A stretch of 64,000 nucleotides of DNA from Rebecca billardiae RCC1528 (Eukaryota; Haptophyta): the NCBI GenBank assembly GCA_965240325.2, contig OZ251233.1:1798001-1862000 (forward strand). The letters are read 5' to 3'. Positions 9,846-20,960 of this stretch are shown piece after piece. Position 1 is the first letter of the stretch; every line of letters begins with the position of its first letter. The notes under the pieces are model-generated. The model had not been told where the DNA came from and searched no databases. It saw only the letters and a program-made list of their open reading frames with translations. The position numbers and the translations under genes are program-made.

Positions 9846-12642
9846 ATGCTCGGCGGCCTGGCCTCGCGTGCGGCGGGCCTGTTGGCCCGCGCCGCGCACG
9901 CGCGCTCGATGCACCTGTCGCCGCGCGAGCTCGACCACCTGCGACTCTCGCAGGTGGGCCAGCTCGCTCAGCGCCGCCTCGCGCGCGGCGTTCGTCTCAA
10001 CCACCCGGAGGCTGTGGCGCTCATCTCCTCGCAGATGATGGAGGCGATCCGCGAGGGCTCGCCCGTGTCCACGCTGATGACGCTCGGGCAGCGTATCCTC
10101 GGCCGCCGGCAGGTGATGCCTGGCGTCGCGTCCCTCATCCACGAAGTGCAGGTGGGCGCGCCGCGCGCGCGCTCTTGAAGACCCTTCTGCGCGTGCGCGC
10201 GCGCGCGCGCGCGAGGCGGGTGGCTCGCGCGCGCACTGTGAGACGAGCGCGCGCGCGCGGCGGCCTCGGGGCGCAGGTGGAGGCCACGTTTCCCGACGGC
10301 ACCAAGCTGCTCACCGTGCACAACCCGATCGCCCAGGAGGACGGCGACCTCGAGGAGGCGCTGCGCGGCTCATTCCTGCCGGTGCCTCCGCTCAGCGCGT
10401 TCGGGGGCGCCGCCGCCGACACGGTCGTGCCGGGCTCGTACGCGCACGCCGAGGGCGAGATCGAGCTGAACGCGGGGCGCTCGCTCATCGAGCTCGGCGT
10501 GACGAACACCGGCGACCGCCCGATCCAGGTCGGCTCGCACTACCACTTCCTCGAGACGAACAAGGCGCTCGTCTTTGACCGCGCGCAGGCGCTCGGCCGC
10601 CGGCTCAACGTGCCCGCGGGCTCGAGCGTGCGCTTCGAGCCGGGCGAGTCGAAGACGGTGACGCTGGTCGAGATCGCGGGCGGCAAGCGCGTCGTCTCGG
10701 GCAACCGGCTCACCGACGGCGTCGCCAGCCCCGACCGGCTGCCGGAGGTGATGGCGCGCGTGCAGGCGGGTGGGTTTGGGCACAAGGAGGCGGCGGCCGT
10801 GCCGGGCAAGCCGCTCAAGCTGAGCCACTCGCAGTACGCGGACATCTTCGGGCCGACGGTGGGCGACTGCGTGCGGCTGGGCGACACGGGGCTGCTCGCG
10901 CGCGTCGAGAAGGACGCCACCGTGTACGGCGACGAGTGCAAGTTCGGCGGCGGCAAGGTGCTGCGCGAGGGCATGGGGCAGGCGACGGGCGTGGGCGCCG
11001 CGGACGCGCTCGACGTCGTCATCACCAACGCGCTCATCATCGACGCGGTGCAGGGCATCGTCAAGGCGGACATCGGCATCAAGGTGCGCGCGCGCGGCGC
11101 GCCCGTGCGCCGCCCCCGCGCGCGCCAGCCGCCGACGCTCCCGACCCTCGGCCCGTCCGCCGCGCGCGCGCGCGCGCGCGCCCCATCCCGCAGGGCAACC
11201 GCATCGTGGGCATCGGCAAGGCGGGCAACCCAGACGTGATGGCGGGCGTGACGCCGGGGATGGTGACGGGCCTGACCACCGAGGCGATCGCGGGCGAGAA
11301 GATGATCGTGACGGCGGGCGGCATCGACACGCACGTGCACTGGATCTGCCCGCAGCTGATCGACGAGGCCCTCGCCTCCGGCCTCACCACCATGTACGGC
11401 GGCGGCACCGGGCCGGCGACGGGCACGAACGCGACCACGTGCACGCCCGCGCCGTCGCAGGTGCAGATGATGCTGCAGGCCACCGACGTGTTCCCGATGA
11501 ACTTTGGGTTCTCCGGCAAGGGCAACTCGTCCGCGGTGGACGGGATGTTCGAGGTGATCGAGGCGGGCGCCGCCGGCCTCAAGCTGCACGAGGACTGGGG
11601 CACGACGCCCTCGGTGATTGACACCGCGCTCGGCTTTGCGGACGAGCACGACGTCGCGATCACCATCCACACCGACACGCTCAACGAGTCCGGCTTCGTC
11701 GACGACTCGATCGCGGCGATGAAGGGGCGCACGATCCACACGTACCACTCGGAGGGCGCGGGCGGCGGCCACGCGCCCGACATCATCAAGGTGTGCGGCC
11801 TGCCGCACGTGCTGCCCTCCTCGACCAACCCGACGCGGCCGTTCACGGTCAACACGATCGACGAGCACCTCGACATGCTGATGGTGTGCCACCACCTGGA
11901 CAAGAACATCCCGGAGGACGTCGCCTTCGCCGAGTCGCGCATTCGCGGCGAGACGATCGCGGCGGAGGACATCCTGCACGACACCGGCGCCATCTCGATC
12001 ATCTCGTCCGACTCGCAGGCGATGGGGCGCGTGGGCGAGGTGGTGGCGCGCACGTGGCAGACGGCGCACAAGATGAAGGAGCAGCGCGGCGCACTGCCCG
12101 AGGACACGTCGAGCGGCGACGACAACACGCGCATCAAGCGGTACGTGGCCAAGTACACGATCAACCCCGCGCTCGCGCACGGCATGGCGCACGCCGTCGG
12201 CTCGGTCGAGGTGGGCAAGCTGGCCGACCTCGTCCTGTGGAAGCCGGCGCTCTTCGGGGCCAAGCCCGAGATCGTCATGAAGGGCGGAACGATCGCGTGG
12301 GCGCAGATGGGCGATCCCAACGCGTCCATCCCGACGCCGCAGCCCGTGGTGATGCGGCCGATGTTCGGCGCGTTCGGCTCGGAGGCGATCGGTGGCACGT
12401 CGCTCGCCTTCGTGTCGCAGGCGGCGGCGCGCGCGGGCGTGGGCTCGAGGTACGGCCTCAAGAAGGGCGTGGAGGCGGTGAAGCGCTGCCGCGCGGTCAG
12501 CAAGGCGGACATGGTGCACAACAGCCACTGCCCCGACATCAGGGTCGACCCGGAGACGTTCGAGGTGACCGCGGACGGCGAGCGCCTCACGTGCGAGCCC
12601 GCAAAGGTGCTGCCGCTCGCGCAGAAGTTCTTCCTCTTCTGA
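9846..12642 (+). CDS. Urease, single-chain (gamma-beta-alpha) plant/fungal type, copy 1
   Basis: Hydrolyses urea to ammonia and carbamate using two nickel ions. Exons are 9846-10151, 10277-11083 and 11194-12642; introns of 125 and 110 bp are built of alternating CG. The 853-residue product is close to the plant urease size. Residues 22-102 match the gamma subunit ([11 protein letters not shown] onward), exon 2 encodes the beta part and the first part of alpha, and exon 3 the catalytic part. Active-site residues are all present: HVH (418-420), carbamylated Lys501 in GLKLHED, His530, the HTYHSEG histidines (553, 556), the flap histidines in VCHHLD (604-605) and Asp644 in SSDSQAMGR. The first 21 residues are an extra leader; the alternative start is Met22. 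Paired with ureG and duplicated at 52244-55038. Confidence 0.96.
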
Positions 12643-13455
12643 GCGTGAGCGTAGTGATGCTACGCCTCATCCTTCGGAGCCCGGCCGCACTCGCAGGGGG
12701 CACGGCGGACATACAGTACTCATCGTGATCTGGGCGGTGCGTTCGAGGGGGCGCTGGAGTAGAGCGCAGCTTCATTCACACTACTCGCTACGGCGCGGTC
12801 TGAACGTGAAGGCAGTGGGCCGTGCGGTCTGTGCAACGGCCGTGCGCGAGGTGGCACATGCCGCGCGTGCGCCCGCTCGGCGCGCTTGAGGCTGAGCAGT
12901 CGTGAATCGCGCGAGCAGACCGAGCACTCTGCAGTGGCAGCGGTCAGCCGTCAGGCTGCGTCACCATTCATCTGGCATTCACCAACTCATCACCACGCGG
13001 AGGACATCCAAAAATGAAGTCCCAATAAGCAAGAGACGACACGACTCACGAGCAGCAGCAGCGGCAACATTCTGGCGATCAACCGCGTACGACTACTGCC
13101 TCAGCGCCCTACTCAGCCTGTCCCGGACCCGAGACCGTGATTACCGGAACGTCAACGACAACGTGCGGAGTGTCCCGGACCCGTGTCCGATGAGCCTAGG
13201 TCTGAGTCATCTCAGTCTGCGCAGTCCGCCGCCACTACCGTTGATGAAGCAGATATGCCATATCACGCGCGCGCTTAAGAACGATATGATATATACACCA
13301 TTTGAAAAGTATAGTGTCCCGTACACGTGGCAGCGTGTATACAGTACGTACGTCCCCGCGTGTCCCGAGAACGAGCCCGCGTGGCGCGTCACGCGTCGCC
13401 GGGCAGCTTCGGCGAGTCGCCCGCACTCCGCAGAGTCCGCCGCATTCAAGTCGAG
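12643..13455. other. Intergenic, nothing recognised
   Basis: The gap between the convergent 3' ends of urease copy 1 and the DONSON-like gene. I found no gene, RNA or repeat family in it. Confidence 0.4.
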
Positions 13456-15567
13456 TCATCCCGCAATGTGCGGCGTTGCGCGCGTGAGCATCCACGCACC
13501 GTCGGTGCGCTCAGCTTCGGTGAAGGCGAGCGCACTGCCATCGCATGCCGCCGCCTCGACGCGCTCGCTGAACGCGCAGTTGAGCTGGTGAGAGCGCTCG
13601 GCTGCAAGCGCACGCACGCGGTACTCGCTGCACCGCGCCGTGTCGAGGGCGCGGCACAGCGTGTGCAGCGCGCACGGCAGCACGATGCCGGCCAGCTCGA
13701 CCATGCACACGCTCTCGGTCGCCGCGCCGGCTGTGCGCGGCCGGGCGTACTCGCCGGGCTGCCCGCCGCTCACCACGCGCTGCATCAGCGCGCCCTGCCT
13801 CTGCACGCGCAGCCGTCGGCACGTCGCGTTAAGGAAGGGCCTCGGCGCGTACAGCCGAGAGGCGGCCGCGCTCAGCGCCGAGGTTGAGGAGGTGAGCATG
13901 TCGAAGAGGGCGTGCACGTCCTCGGCGCCGCGGAAGGCGAGGGCGCCCGTGCTGCTCCCGCCGGCCACCGCGGCGCTCGGCCCGCGGCTGAGCGCGGGCA
14001 TCGCGCACGACGCCGCGTTGAGCGACTCCAGCTCAGCGGCGGCGTCGGGGTCCCCCACTTCGTCCGCAACCGACTGCGCGGCCGGCCGCCTGCCTCCGGC
14101 GCTCACGCCACCGGCCGGCGGCAGGCTGCGCGGGGGCACGTGGCGCGTGAAGGGCACGTCCGCCGCGCGCAAGGTCTCGCAGACCGACGCGCCCGGATTC
14201 GACATCACCGCGTACAGCCCGCCCTCCGCCTCCAGCTCAACCGGCGCGTCGAAGCAGCCCGGCGCGAGGCTGTGAGCGTCTGCACCGCAGCCGGCGCCCG
14301 CCTGTTCAGCGCCGCCGCACGCGGGCACGCCCGCGTTGCGCCAGAGGATGGTGTACTGCCCGCCACCGTTGCCGATGCCCATCTGCAGGTAGAAGTAGGG
14401 GCAGTGCCCGCGGAGTAGCAGGTAGTATGCCGAGCGCAGCGCCTCCACCCATTCTCCGTAGGTCGCGCTGGCCGCAGCGGCCGCTGCGCTCAACGCGCCG
14501 TCAGGGCCGCCCTCGGCGCCACCGCACGCGCCGCCGGATGCGCCGAGGCTCGAGGGCCGCGCTGCGGCGGCCGGCCCGGCCGCGCCCGAGGGTGGCGGCG
14601 CCGGCACGTACGCCCAGTACTGCAGCGCGCGCGCGAACAGCGCCTTCGCCACGTCCACGCCCGCGGCGGCAGCCGCCGGCCCGGGCGGCTGCTTTGGGGA
14701 CAGCGCGCCGCCTGAGGCGGAGCACAGCAGCGCCTCGCACTCGATGCCTGCCCTGAGCTGGGAGCACCATTCGAGCGAGTCGGGCGAGGACAGGCGGACG
14801 TGCTCCTTCAGCGACCAGTCCCATGGCAGCCGCTCGGCGCGCAGCCGCCCGCGCACGGCCGCGGTGCCGCTGCCCGCGCCCGTCCCGCGCGCAGCGGCAA
14901 ACCCAGCAGCCGCGCGCGCGGCGTGCCGGGAGTCCACCTGCATCAGCATACTGGCCGCGTGATCGGCCTGCGTGACGGGGGCGGGGCGCGCGAGGAGCGT
15001 GCCGTGGTTCGACAGCTCGTCTGCGAGCGCTGGGAAGCTCGTCTGTCGCCCGGCGGTGCCGCTGCCACCCGCGCCCTCCGCGCCGGCCGAGCGACCGCCC
15101 GCCAGCGCCGAGGGCAAGCTGCCGCCCAGGAACGCGCCTGCGCGGAGGAGCGACTGCGACCGTGGCGCGGAGCCGCCGTGGTCGCGGCTGGGAAGCGCCC
15201 CCCCACTGAGCGGCGACGGCTGGCTTCTGTGCGCGGGGACCAGTGTGAGCGGCGGAGAGTTGCGGATGCCACTTGAGAGCCTGCGCGCGAGGAGAACGCG
15301 CGTGCGCACGACGCGAGGCCTGAGCGCTGGGCGAAGAAGCGCGACGGCTCTGGCGAGGCGAGCGCAAGCGCACCTCCGATCATCCGATCGCTCCCTGCGC
15401 TTGGTCCCCCGCGACGCTTTGTGCTGGGCCTGCGCTCGAGCGCGCGCGCGCGCGCGCGCGCGTGCTCCGCGCGTCAGCACGTAACGCTGCATGCACGCAA
15501 TCCTCCGCCGCTCGCCCGCAGAGTGCTTGCGGGTGGAGGGGCGAGAGGACGCAAGATGCGCGCGCAT
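13456..15567 (-). CDS. DONSON: DONSON-like replication factor
   Basis: DONSON helps load the CMG replicative helicase at origins and protects forks in animals and plants. Recognition rests on conserved blocks in family order: LPWDWSLKEHVRL (family has F/LPxDWSxKxxxxF), then HCPYFYLQMG and QYTILWRNAGV (family CPYFYVC...FTVLFRAAG), then PRPFLNATCRRLRV and finally VELAGIVLPCALHTLCRAL (family ITGPIMPHSLHSLTxLL). The conserved region is interrupted by Ala/Gly-rich insertions. The frame gives about 703 residues from the ATG at 15567. The first roughly 200 residues are low-complexity and Arg-rich, so the true start may be further in, or an intron may be hidden there. Single exon as read. The family call is fairly firm; function is inferred from it. 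Confidence 0.8.
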   Translation of the reverse strand: MRAHLASSRPSTRKHSAGERRRIACMQRYVLTRGARARARARARAQAQHKASRGTKRRERSDDRRCACARLARAVALLRPALRPRVVRTRVLLARRLSSGIRNSPPLTLVPAHRSQPSPLSGGALPSRDHGGSAPRSQSLLRAGAFLGGSLPSALAGGRSAGAEGAGGSGTAGRQTSFPALADELSNHGTLLARPAPVTQADHAASMLMQVDSRHAARAAAGFAAARGTGAGSGTAAVRGRLRAERLPWDWSLKEHVRLSSPDSLEWCSQLRAGIECEALLCSASGGALSPKQPPGPAAAAAGVDVAKALFARALQYWAYVPAPPPSGAAGPAAAARPSSLGASGGACGGAEGGPDGALSAAAAAASATYGEWVEALRSAYYLLLRGHCPYFYLQMGIGNGGGQYTILWRNAGVPACGGAEQAGAGCGADAHSLAPGCFDAPVELEAEGGLYAVMSNPGASVCETLRAADVPFTRHVPPRSLPPAGGVSAGGRRPAAQSVADEVGDPDAAAELESLNAASCAMPALSRGPSAAVAGGSSTGALAFRGAEDVHALFDMLTSSTSALSAAASRLYAPRPFLNATCRRLRVQRQGALMQRVVSGGQPGEYARPRTAGAATESVCMVELAGIVLPCALHTLCRALDTARCSEYRVRALAAERSHQLNCAFSERVEAAACDGSALAFTEAERTDGAWMLTRATPHIAG

Positions 15568-18500
15568 CACGCACCGCCAGCTCGCTCGGCGTCGGCCCGC
15601 TTCGCATCTGGCTCATTTCCGTGCGAGGATGCGCGCTCGAGCGCGCGCAGCTCGCCTCGCGTGCCGGTGGCCAGTGGGCGCCCAGCTTGCGGCGGGTGAG
15701 TTTGAGCCGTCGTCCGGATACTTGGGATAGTCAGCATCATTCGCAGGAGGTCGCAAAACGAGTGGCAACGGCCGAATGCCCGAAGCACTTTCAACTTTCC
15801 TCCTGACCACAGCTCCTGAGTTGAGAGTCCTGACGAGTCCGCGCGGGCGGCCCGGCGCACGCCTGCTGACGCCTTGCGGTTGGGGTCAAGGGTGGTCGCG
15901 GGTGGCGCGAAAGCGCGCTGCCCGCCGCACGCGTTCGTCTGCGGCGGCTGACATTGCCGTGGCGACCGCGCATCGCGGCCATCCTCTGAGGGCCCGCTCA
16001 AGGGACACCTGGCTCTGCAGAAATGTGCCGCCCGTCAGCCTCTCATTGTCTCCGCGTCGGCATTCCGGGCAAGCTCTGCACTCGAGTACTCGACTCAATC
16101 CTGCTCACCGCTCAGCTGAGCTCAGAGCTGAGGCGAGCGAGTGGCCGAGCCGGTAAGCGAGGCCCGGTGGCGGGAGCTCGGACAATACAGTGACAGACAA
16201 CCCAGCGAAGCCAGTCTGCCAGTGGGCAACCGCAGTTAGTTCACTCAGTGCCCGAGTGAATTCCGGGCCGGTCAGGATTATAGGCGGGAGGTATGGAGCG
16301 TTCGGTGGACTAGCTTACCTGCGGACTACTTGCTTCATTGCTCTTGAGCCGGGGAGTGGAACTAATTCAGAGCCCGCATTCCCCAGCGAAGTGCCGACGA
16401 CCATCTCGGCGTGACTGACACGCGCCCGGCACTCTCAGTGAGTCTCACACGCTCCGTGCCCGCGTGGGGCAGACCCGGCACGGACATGCTGCGACCGCTG
16501 GTGACCGCATTACCGGGACATGCGCGCACCATACTCCATTACTCGGAACATCCGCGGGCACTCTACTCATACTGTCAGGCCTGCGCCGCGGCTCGGACTG
16601 GACGACTGCATCACGGCCAGACCGCCTGAGTGACCGCACGTCGCACTGCCGCGTGTCGGACGGCGGTCGCACGACTACCGCGCAGTCAACATTGATCGTC
16701 AGACTCGCGGTGTGTTGGGTCAGACGGAATATTGACTGGTCTGCACCGTCGTCGCAAGGCATACCAAAGTAGAGGTAGTCGGCGACCTCCCTTGGGTCGC
16801 TCGGCAGCCGTCAATGTCGGGCGTCAACCGCGGGTTAGCGTCGCCGTACTGATGTTACGCCCTTGCTCGTGTGTCAATGATTGTATGCGGCTGATCCGGT
16901 GAAAGTCCCCTGGCTCATCACGGATTGTACAGCGCACCCTGGACGACGCCGCAGCGCCAGCCGCCGCCAGCCAGCCAGCTGGCTCGAGCAGCAAGTGCGT
17001 ACGCGACCGCCCGGGGGAGCACGGGGCAGGCTCGACCAGCTGCTACAAGCGGCTGAGACTGCCAGCTGACATCCGGACCTGCACTTTCGCCCTCGCTCGG
17101 GGCACAGCAGGTCCATGCGAGCCGCGCAGCGCGGGTGGATCGCGCTTCAGCAGCTCAAGGCCGCGCTCAAGCTTTACGATCGCGGTGCAGGCTATGCTCT
17201 GCCACCCAACGCCGACTTCGTGTCGACGATCGGGCACTGCCGCCAATCATATATATATATATATATGGGTTGGCGCTGCGCGTCAACTTGGGCTGGAAAC
17301 CTGTTTCTGAAACGCATGATGGCACGCCGGGCCGGTAGCCCGAGCTCGGAATTCCGACGCTGCCAACGGCGCCACAGGGGCGCAGCGGCGGGGCTGACGA
17401 CGCGCGCGCGTGTGCACGTCTGACCACGGAGTGCGCGCTGCAATGACTGACCCGTCCGCAGCACCACGCCCCGCGCTGTGAGTGAGAGTGTGGCCCGCGC
17501 CCAAGCGAGAACGCGGGCCGGGCGGCACTCCGCCGACCTCGCTGGCCGCCGACCAGCCCGCGGCCGCCTGCTGCAGCTCGTGGAACACGCAGTCGCGCGC
17601 TCGCGCGTGGAGGGCGGACCTGCGCGTATGCGCCCGCCGGGCTTGCCGCTTCATCCGCTGGCACCGCAGTGCAGGTCGAGCCGTCCGCCGCCCACCGAGC
17701 CGGCGCCACGCCTCGCGTTCGTGCTCGAGCTGAGGCGGCGGCGTGTCGCCCGAGCCGGCGAGGTCGCGCGCGTGCGCGTGGTGGGCAGCCTCGCGCGTGC
17801 GCCCGCCGCGCGCCCCGCGTCTCTCGCTTGGCGCCGCACGCGAGCCGCTCGTCGCGCGACCGAACGAGACGTCAATCGCAAGGGCGACCCTTGGAATAGT
17901 CCCCCTCGGGGCGCCAGTCCGGCTCAAAAGCGTTGCCGCGGCTCGCGAGATGGCTGCCCATCGCTCCCAGCGTGGGCCATCTCTCGCACAACGAGGGAGC
18001 GCCCACGCGGACACCACGGGCGCGACGGCGCGTGTGGCGTTGCGGGTTGTGTGACATGTACGTGCTTGAGGTATCTACGCACATTGGCGCCTGTAATCTA
18101 CCTCCATTGTCGCTTGGCTTGTGCAAGCGACCGCTGCTGTGATCTTTGATCGTACGCCTGCCCGCGCGGGCGCCCTGCTCGGATTCTTACCCTGCGCTCC
18201 TGGATGAGTGAACGCGAGCAGTGCACGTAGCCTTCGGAGGGAGGCTGCCAGCGCGTGCGCGAGCTCTCGAGCCCATCCGATCCTTGCAGACACCCCCAGG
18301 AAGAGCTCCAGAGCCATACACCACAGAAGCTGCAGAAAAATCCCAATTCAAAAAGCAATCACCGTCATGCCTGGTATACTACCACAGGAGCGGAGACGCT
18401 GGCCCTGGAGCGGCGAGCGAAACTACATGCGAGCTGCGAGCGCTGACGGCATTCCATGAACGATGCGCAAACATCCACCACCCACAACTCCGGCCTCCCC

Positions 18501-18892
18501 CGGCGTTATGCACTTGTCTTTGCCCGTGCACGGTCGGCGTGCACGTCGATCACAGGCCATGCGGAAGCAGGGACAACAGGAGCTGGAGAGAGGTGGATAC
18601 GAGTCGCCCAGCGATGTCAAGGCCTGAAGAAGAGTCATCTACGACCATCAAACCCCCGCGCCCTGCCGTGCCCGCCCTTTCATGCCTCCCATACCTCGGC
18701 CCTTGTGCGTCGTGCCGCACTGGCACGCAGCGGGTCGCCATCACGAACCAAAAGCCTTGCGGCAACGCTTTTGCCTCAACTGCCGGCAGCCATCGTGCCC
18801 CGAGGGGGACTATGGCGTGGGCAAGGGAGGTCCGGGCCGGGAGCTCCCAGCGAGCGGCCAGCGCGACATCACTCCGAAGTTTTCCCTGAGCG
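15568..18892. other. Long gene-poor stretch
   Basis: I recognise no protein family. Several GC-rich open frames (for example 17478-18149 plus and 17283-18017 minus) overlap each other and look like compositional artefacts. Around 16655-16700 there is a block that recurs inverted near 36778-36820. At 17216-17266 a sequence ending in an AT tract recurs at 25238-25283. These mark the area as repeat debris. Confidence 0.4.
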
Positions 18893-19010
18893 CCGGGCGG
18901 CAGCGGCGGCGAGGGCGGTGCTCCGCTGGCGGGGCGCGCACGGGGCACGGCGCAGCGGGCGCGGATGTGCCCGCAGAGCCGGCGCGTGCGGACGGGCTGT
19001 TGCGGGAGAG
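18893..19010. repeat. Fragment of the 6-8 kb repeat unit
   Basis: Resembles the inverted unit near 6320-6420 (shared GCGGGCGCGGATGTGC, then CGGGCTGTTGCGGGAGAG-like). It is a diverged solo piece of the same family. Confidence 0.6.
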
Positions 19011-19285
19011 AGAGAAAGTGACGGATCGTGTGAATGTGAAGTGTGAACTCGCGACGATGCGATTCGCGCGAATGTGAGTACGCAAAGCGCCGAACGACGA
19101 GCGGCTTTTGACCGAACGACGAGCGGCTTTTGTCCTATCGAGCGCGTAAGTGGGTACGCGAATTGCGCTTATGTGACCGACCGACAAACAGACGGGTGAG
19201 CCGGGCGTCAAATAAAGGGGTGCGACGGGCTGGTCCCCAGCGTGAAGTCGTGCCTTTGTTCTCGTGGGTTTCCAGAATATAAACA

Positions 19286-19650
19286 GCGGGGGCCTTGCGG
19301 CCTTGTCCCGGTGGGGCTGGTCGAACACAGCGCGTGTAGGACGCGACGGAGAAGCTTCCCAGGGCCGGCAGACCCGACGACGATGGGACGAGTTGGCCGT
19401 TCAGCGCTGACTGACGGTATCATCCGGTGGCGCGCCGCAGTCGCGCGTGCGATTAAGCCACTGGGCGCGGCAGCGCGGCACTTCTGCAAGGCCCACCGAG
19501 GCGCATGGCGAGGCGCGCGTCGATGCGGTCGTCGCTGCGCACGGCCGCTCGGGCACGACGGCACGGCAACGGCACGCACCGCGGATGGCCCACCGGCTGT
19601 AGGCGCGGGGCGAGCGGCGCCAGGCCGGCAGGGCACAACCGACTGCAGGG
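19286..19650 (+). repeat. Inverted duplication, arm 1 (partner 26130-26495)
   Basis: About 365 bp, running from AACAGCGGGGGCC to the stretch around ACCGACTGCAGGGCGTAGAC, recurs inverted 6.8 kb away with moderate divergence. The two copies flank the primase element and the AT-junction mosaic. No coding function is seen. Confidence 0.75.
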
Positions 19651-19665
19651 CGTAGACCGTCCTGC

Positions 19666-20440
19666 TAAGCCGTCGCTGAGCACGGCCCGTCGGGCACGAC
19701 GTGGTACGAGCGGCTCGCGTCGGTGTGCATGTTGTGTTGTGCAGCTACGCCGGTCCGCGATGGCGCCGCGAGCCGCGGGCGGCGCGGGTGACGGCTCGAA
19801 GGCCGCACCTGTTGATGACGAGCCAGGGCGAGTAGTAGTAGTCGGGCAAGTCGGCGAGCGGGTGGCTTATGGTAGGCTTGTGGTACGAGCTTCTCCATGA
19901 GGCCGTTCGTGCACGTCATCTGATGCGGTCGCGGCTGCTTGATCGCCGCCACGTGCCGCTGGATCTCCGCCAGATCGGCGCAGTTCCTCGCGACGCCGAC
20001 GTGATGGCATCCAGCGCTGGGTTCGGCGGAGCGGCCCGCAGAGCTGTTCCTCGGTCGCGCACGTGTGTACTGTGTGCGAGTCGAGCCACGCCGGCTGAGC
20101 GCCATTCTGCGTGTCGCGCGCGGCCTTCGCCTCCTGGAGCGGCGCGCTCGTTCGTCATACTCAATCGTGTGTGCCGAGCGCACGCGGCGCGGCGGCGAAA
20201 GCACACGTGCGTCGCGGTTCCTCGACTTGGGGAGCGGGACCAAGGACCCCAGTTTCTCCCGGGTAACAATTCCTCTAACTATTACTCACCCCCGTCGCGC
20301 CCGTGAAAAGTGTTACAGGCCGAGCGTAGCAGTAACATGTAACACTCTCACGCCGGACTCACCCGGACTGCGGGTGTCTGACCGAGCCACGCCGCCTGAC
20401 TAAACCCTGGCTGAGCACACTGTCAGCCATCACTTTCACT
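19666..20440. other. Unassigned stretch before the primase element
   Basis: A minus-strand frame (around 19700-20050) reads like a hydrophilic protein piece, but I recognise no family. Near 20308-20345 there is a degenerate GTGTTACAGG...GTAACAC motif resembling the repeat units of the neighbouring array. Confidence 0.35.
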
Positions 20441-20550
20441 TGAGACCGTCCGGGTCTCGGATTCTCGCGGCCCGTTGCCGGCCAGTCCGGGTCCGGGTCC
20501 GGGGCCGGGCGGGTGGCGCTGGGCCCCGGGAGGAGGCCCCCTGTAACAGC

Positions 20551-20960
20551 TGTAACACCGTAACACGTAACAAGTCCGGCGCGGCGAGTCCGGGAGCCGA
20601 CCGGTCCAGGTCCGGGGCGGGCGGGCCGCCAGGCCCGGGCCCGGGAGGAGGCCCCCTGTTACAGCTGTAACACCGTAACACGTAACACAATGGCGCCGCT
20701 CGGCCATGGCCCGTCGTCGGCCCGGTGAAAAAATGGCGGCGGGGCGCGCGGCGCGCAGCGTCGCGCTCGGTGCGCTCGGCGGGGCTCGAGGAACGACTGC
20801 GGACGGGCGAGCGCGCACGGGCGCGAGCACGAGTCGCGTCGCCCGCGCCCCTCCCCGAGCGACCTGCCGCCGCGTCTCGCGACGATGGCGCAGTGGCCGC
20901 TCGTCCGTGGCCGCGTGAAAAAATGGCGGCGGGGCGCGCGGCGCGCAGCGTCGCGCGCCC
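20551..20960 (+). repeat. Left long inverted-repeat arm of the primase element
   Basis: Matches the reverse complement of about 22446-22840, nearly base for base by eye. It includes two copies of GTGAAAAAATGGCGGCGG (20725 and 20916), the second of which supplies the start codon of the primase gene. Confidence 0.85.

Larger units (their letters stand above)
8941..12648 (+). repeat. Left arm of the urease-ureG inverted duplication
   Basis: This 3.7-kb block recurs inverted at 52240-55938 with only scattered substitutions and a 2-bp intron length difference. Homology starts at the exon 1/intron border of ureG and stops six bases after the start of the urease stop codon (TGAGCG), beyond which the copies are unrelated. 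Confidence 0.93.

Noticed and set aside
10540-12528. A 662-residue minus-strand open frame opposite urease
   Set aside because: It is antisense to the conserved catalytic exon; its Arg/His/Asp-rich text comes from the complement of GC-rich codons. The mirror frame appears opposite copy 2 (52358-54514).
8621-12642. Bacterial urease operon or horizontal bacterial contig
   Set aside because: Subunits are fused in one chain, introns interrupt both genes, and the genes are divergent rather than in an operon.
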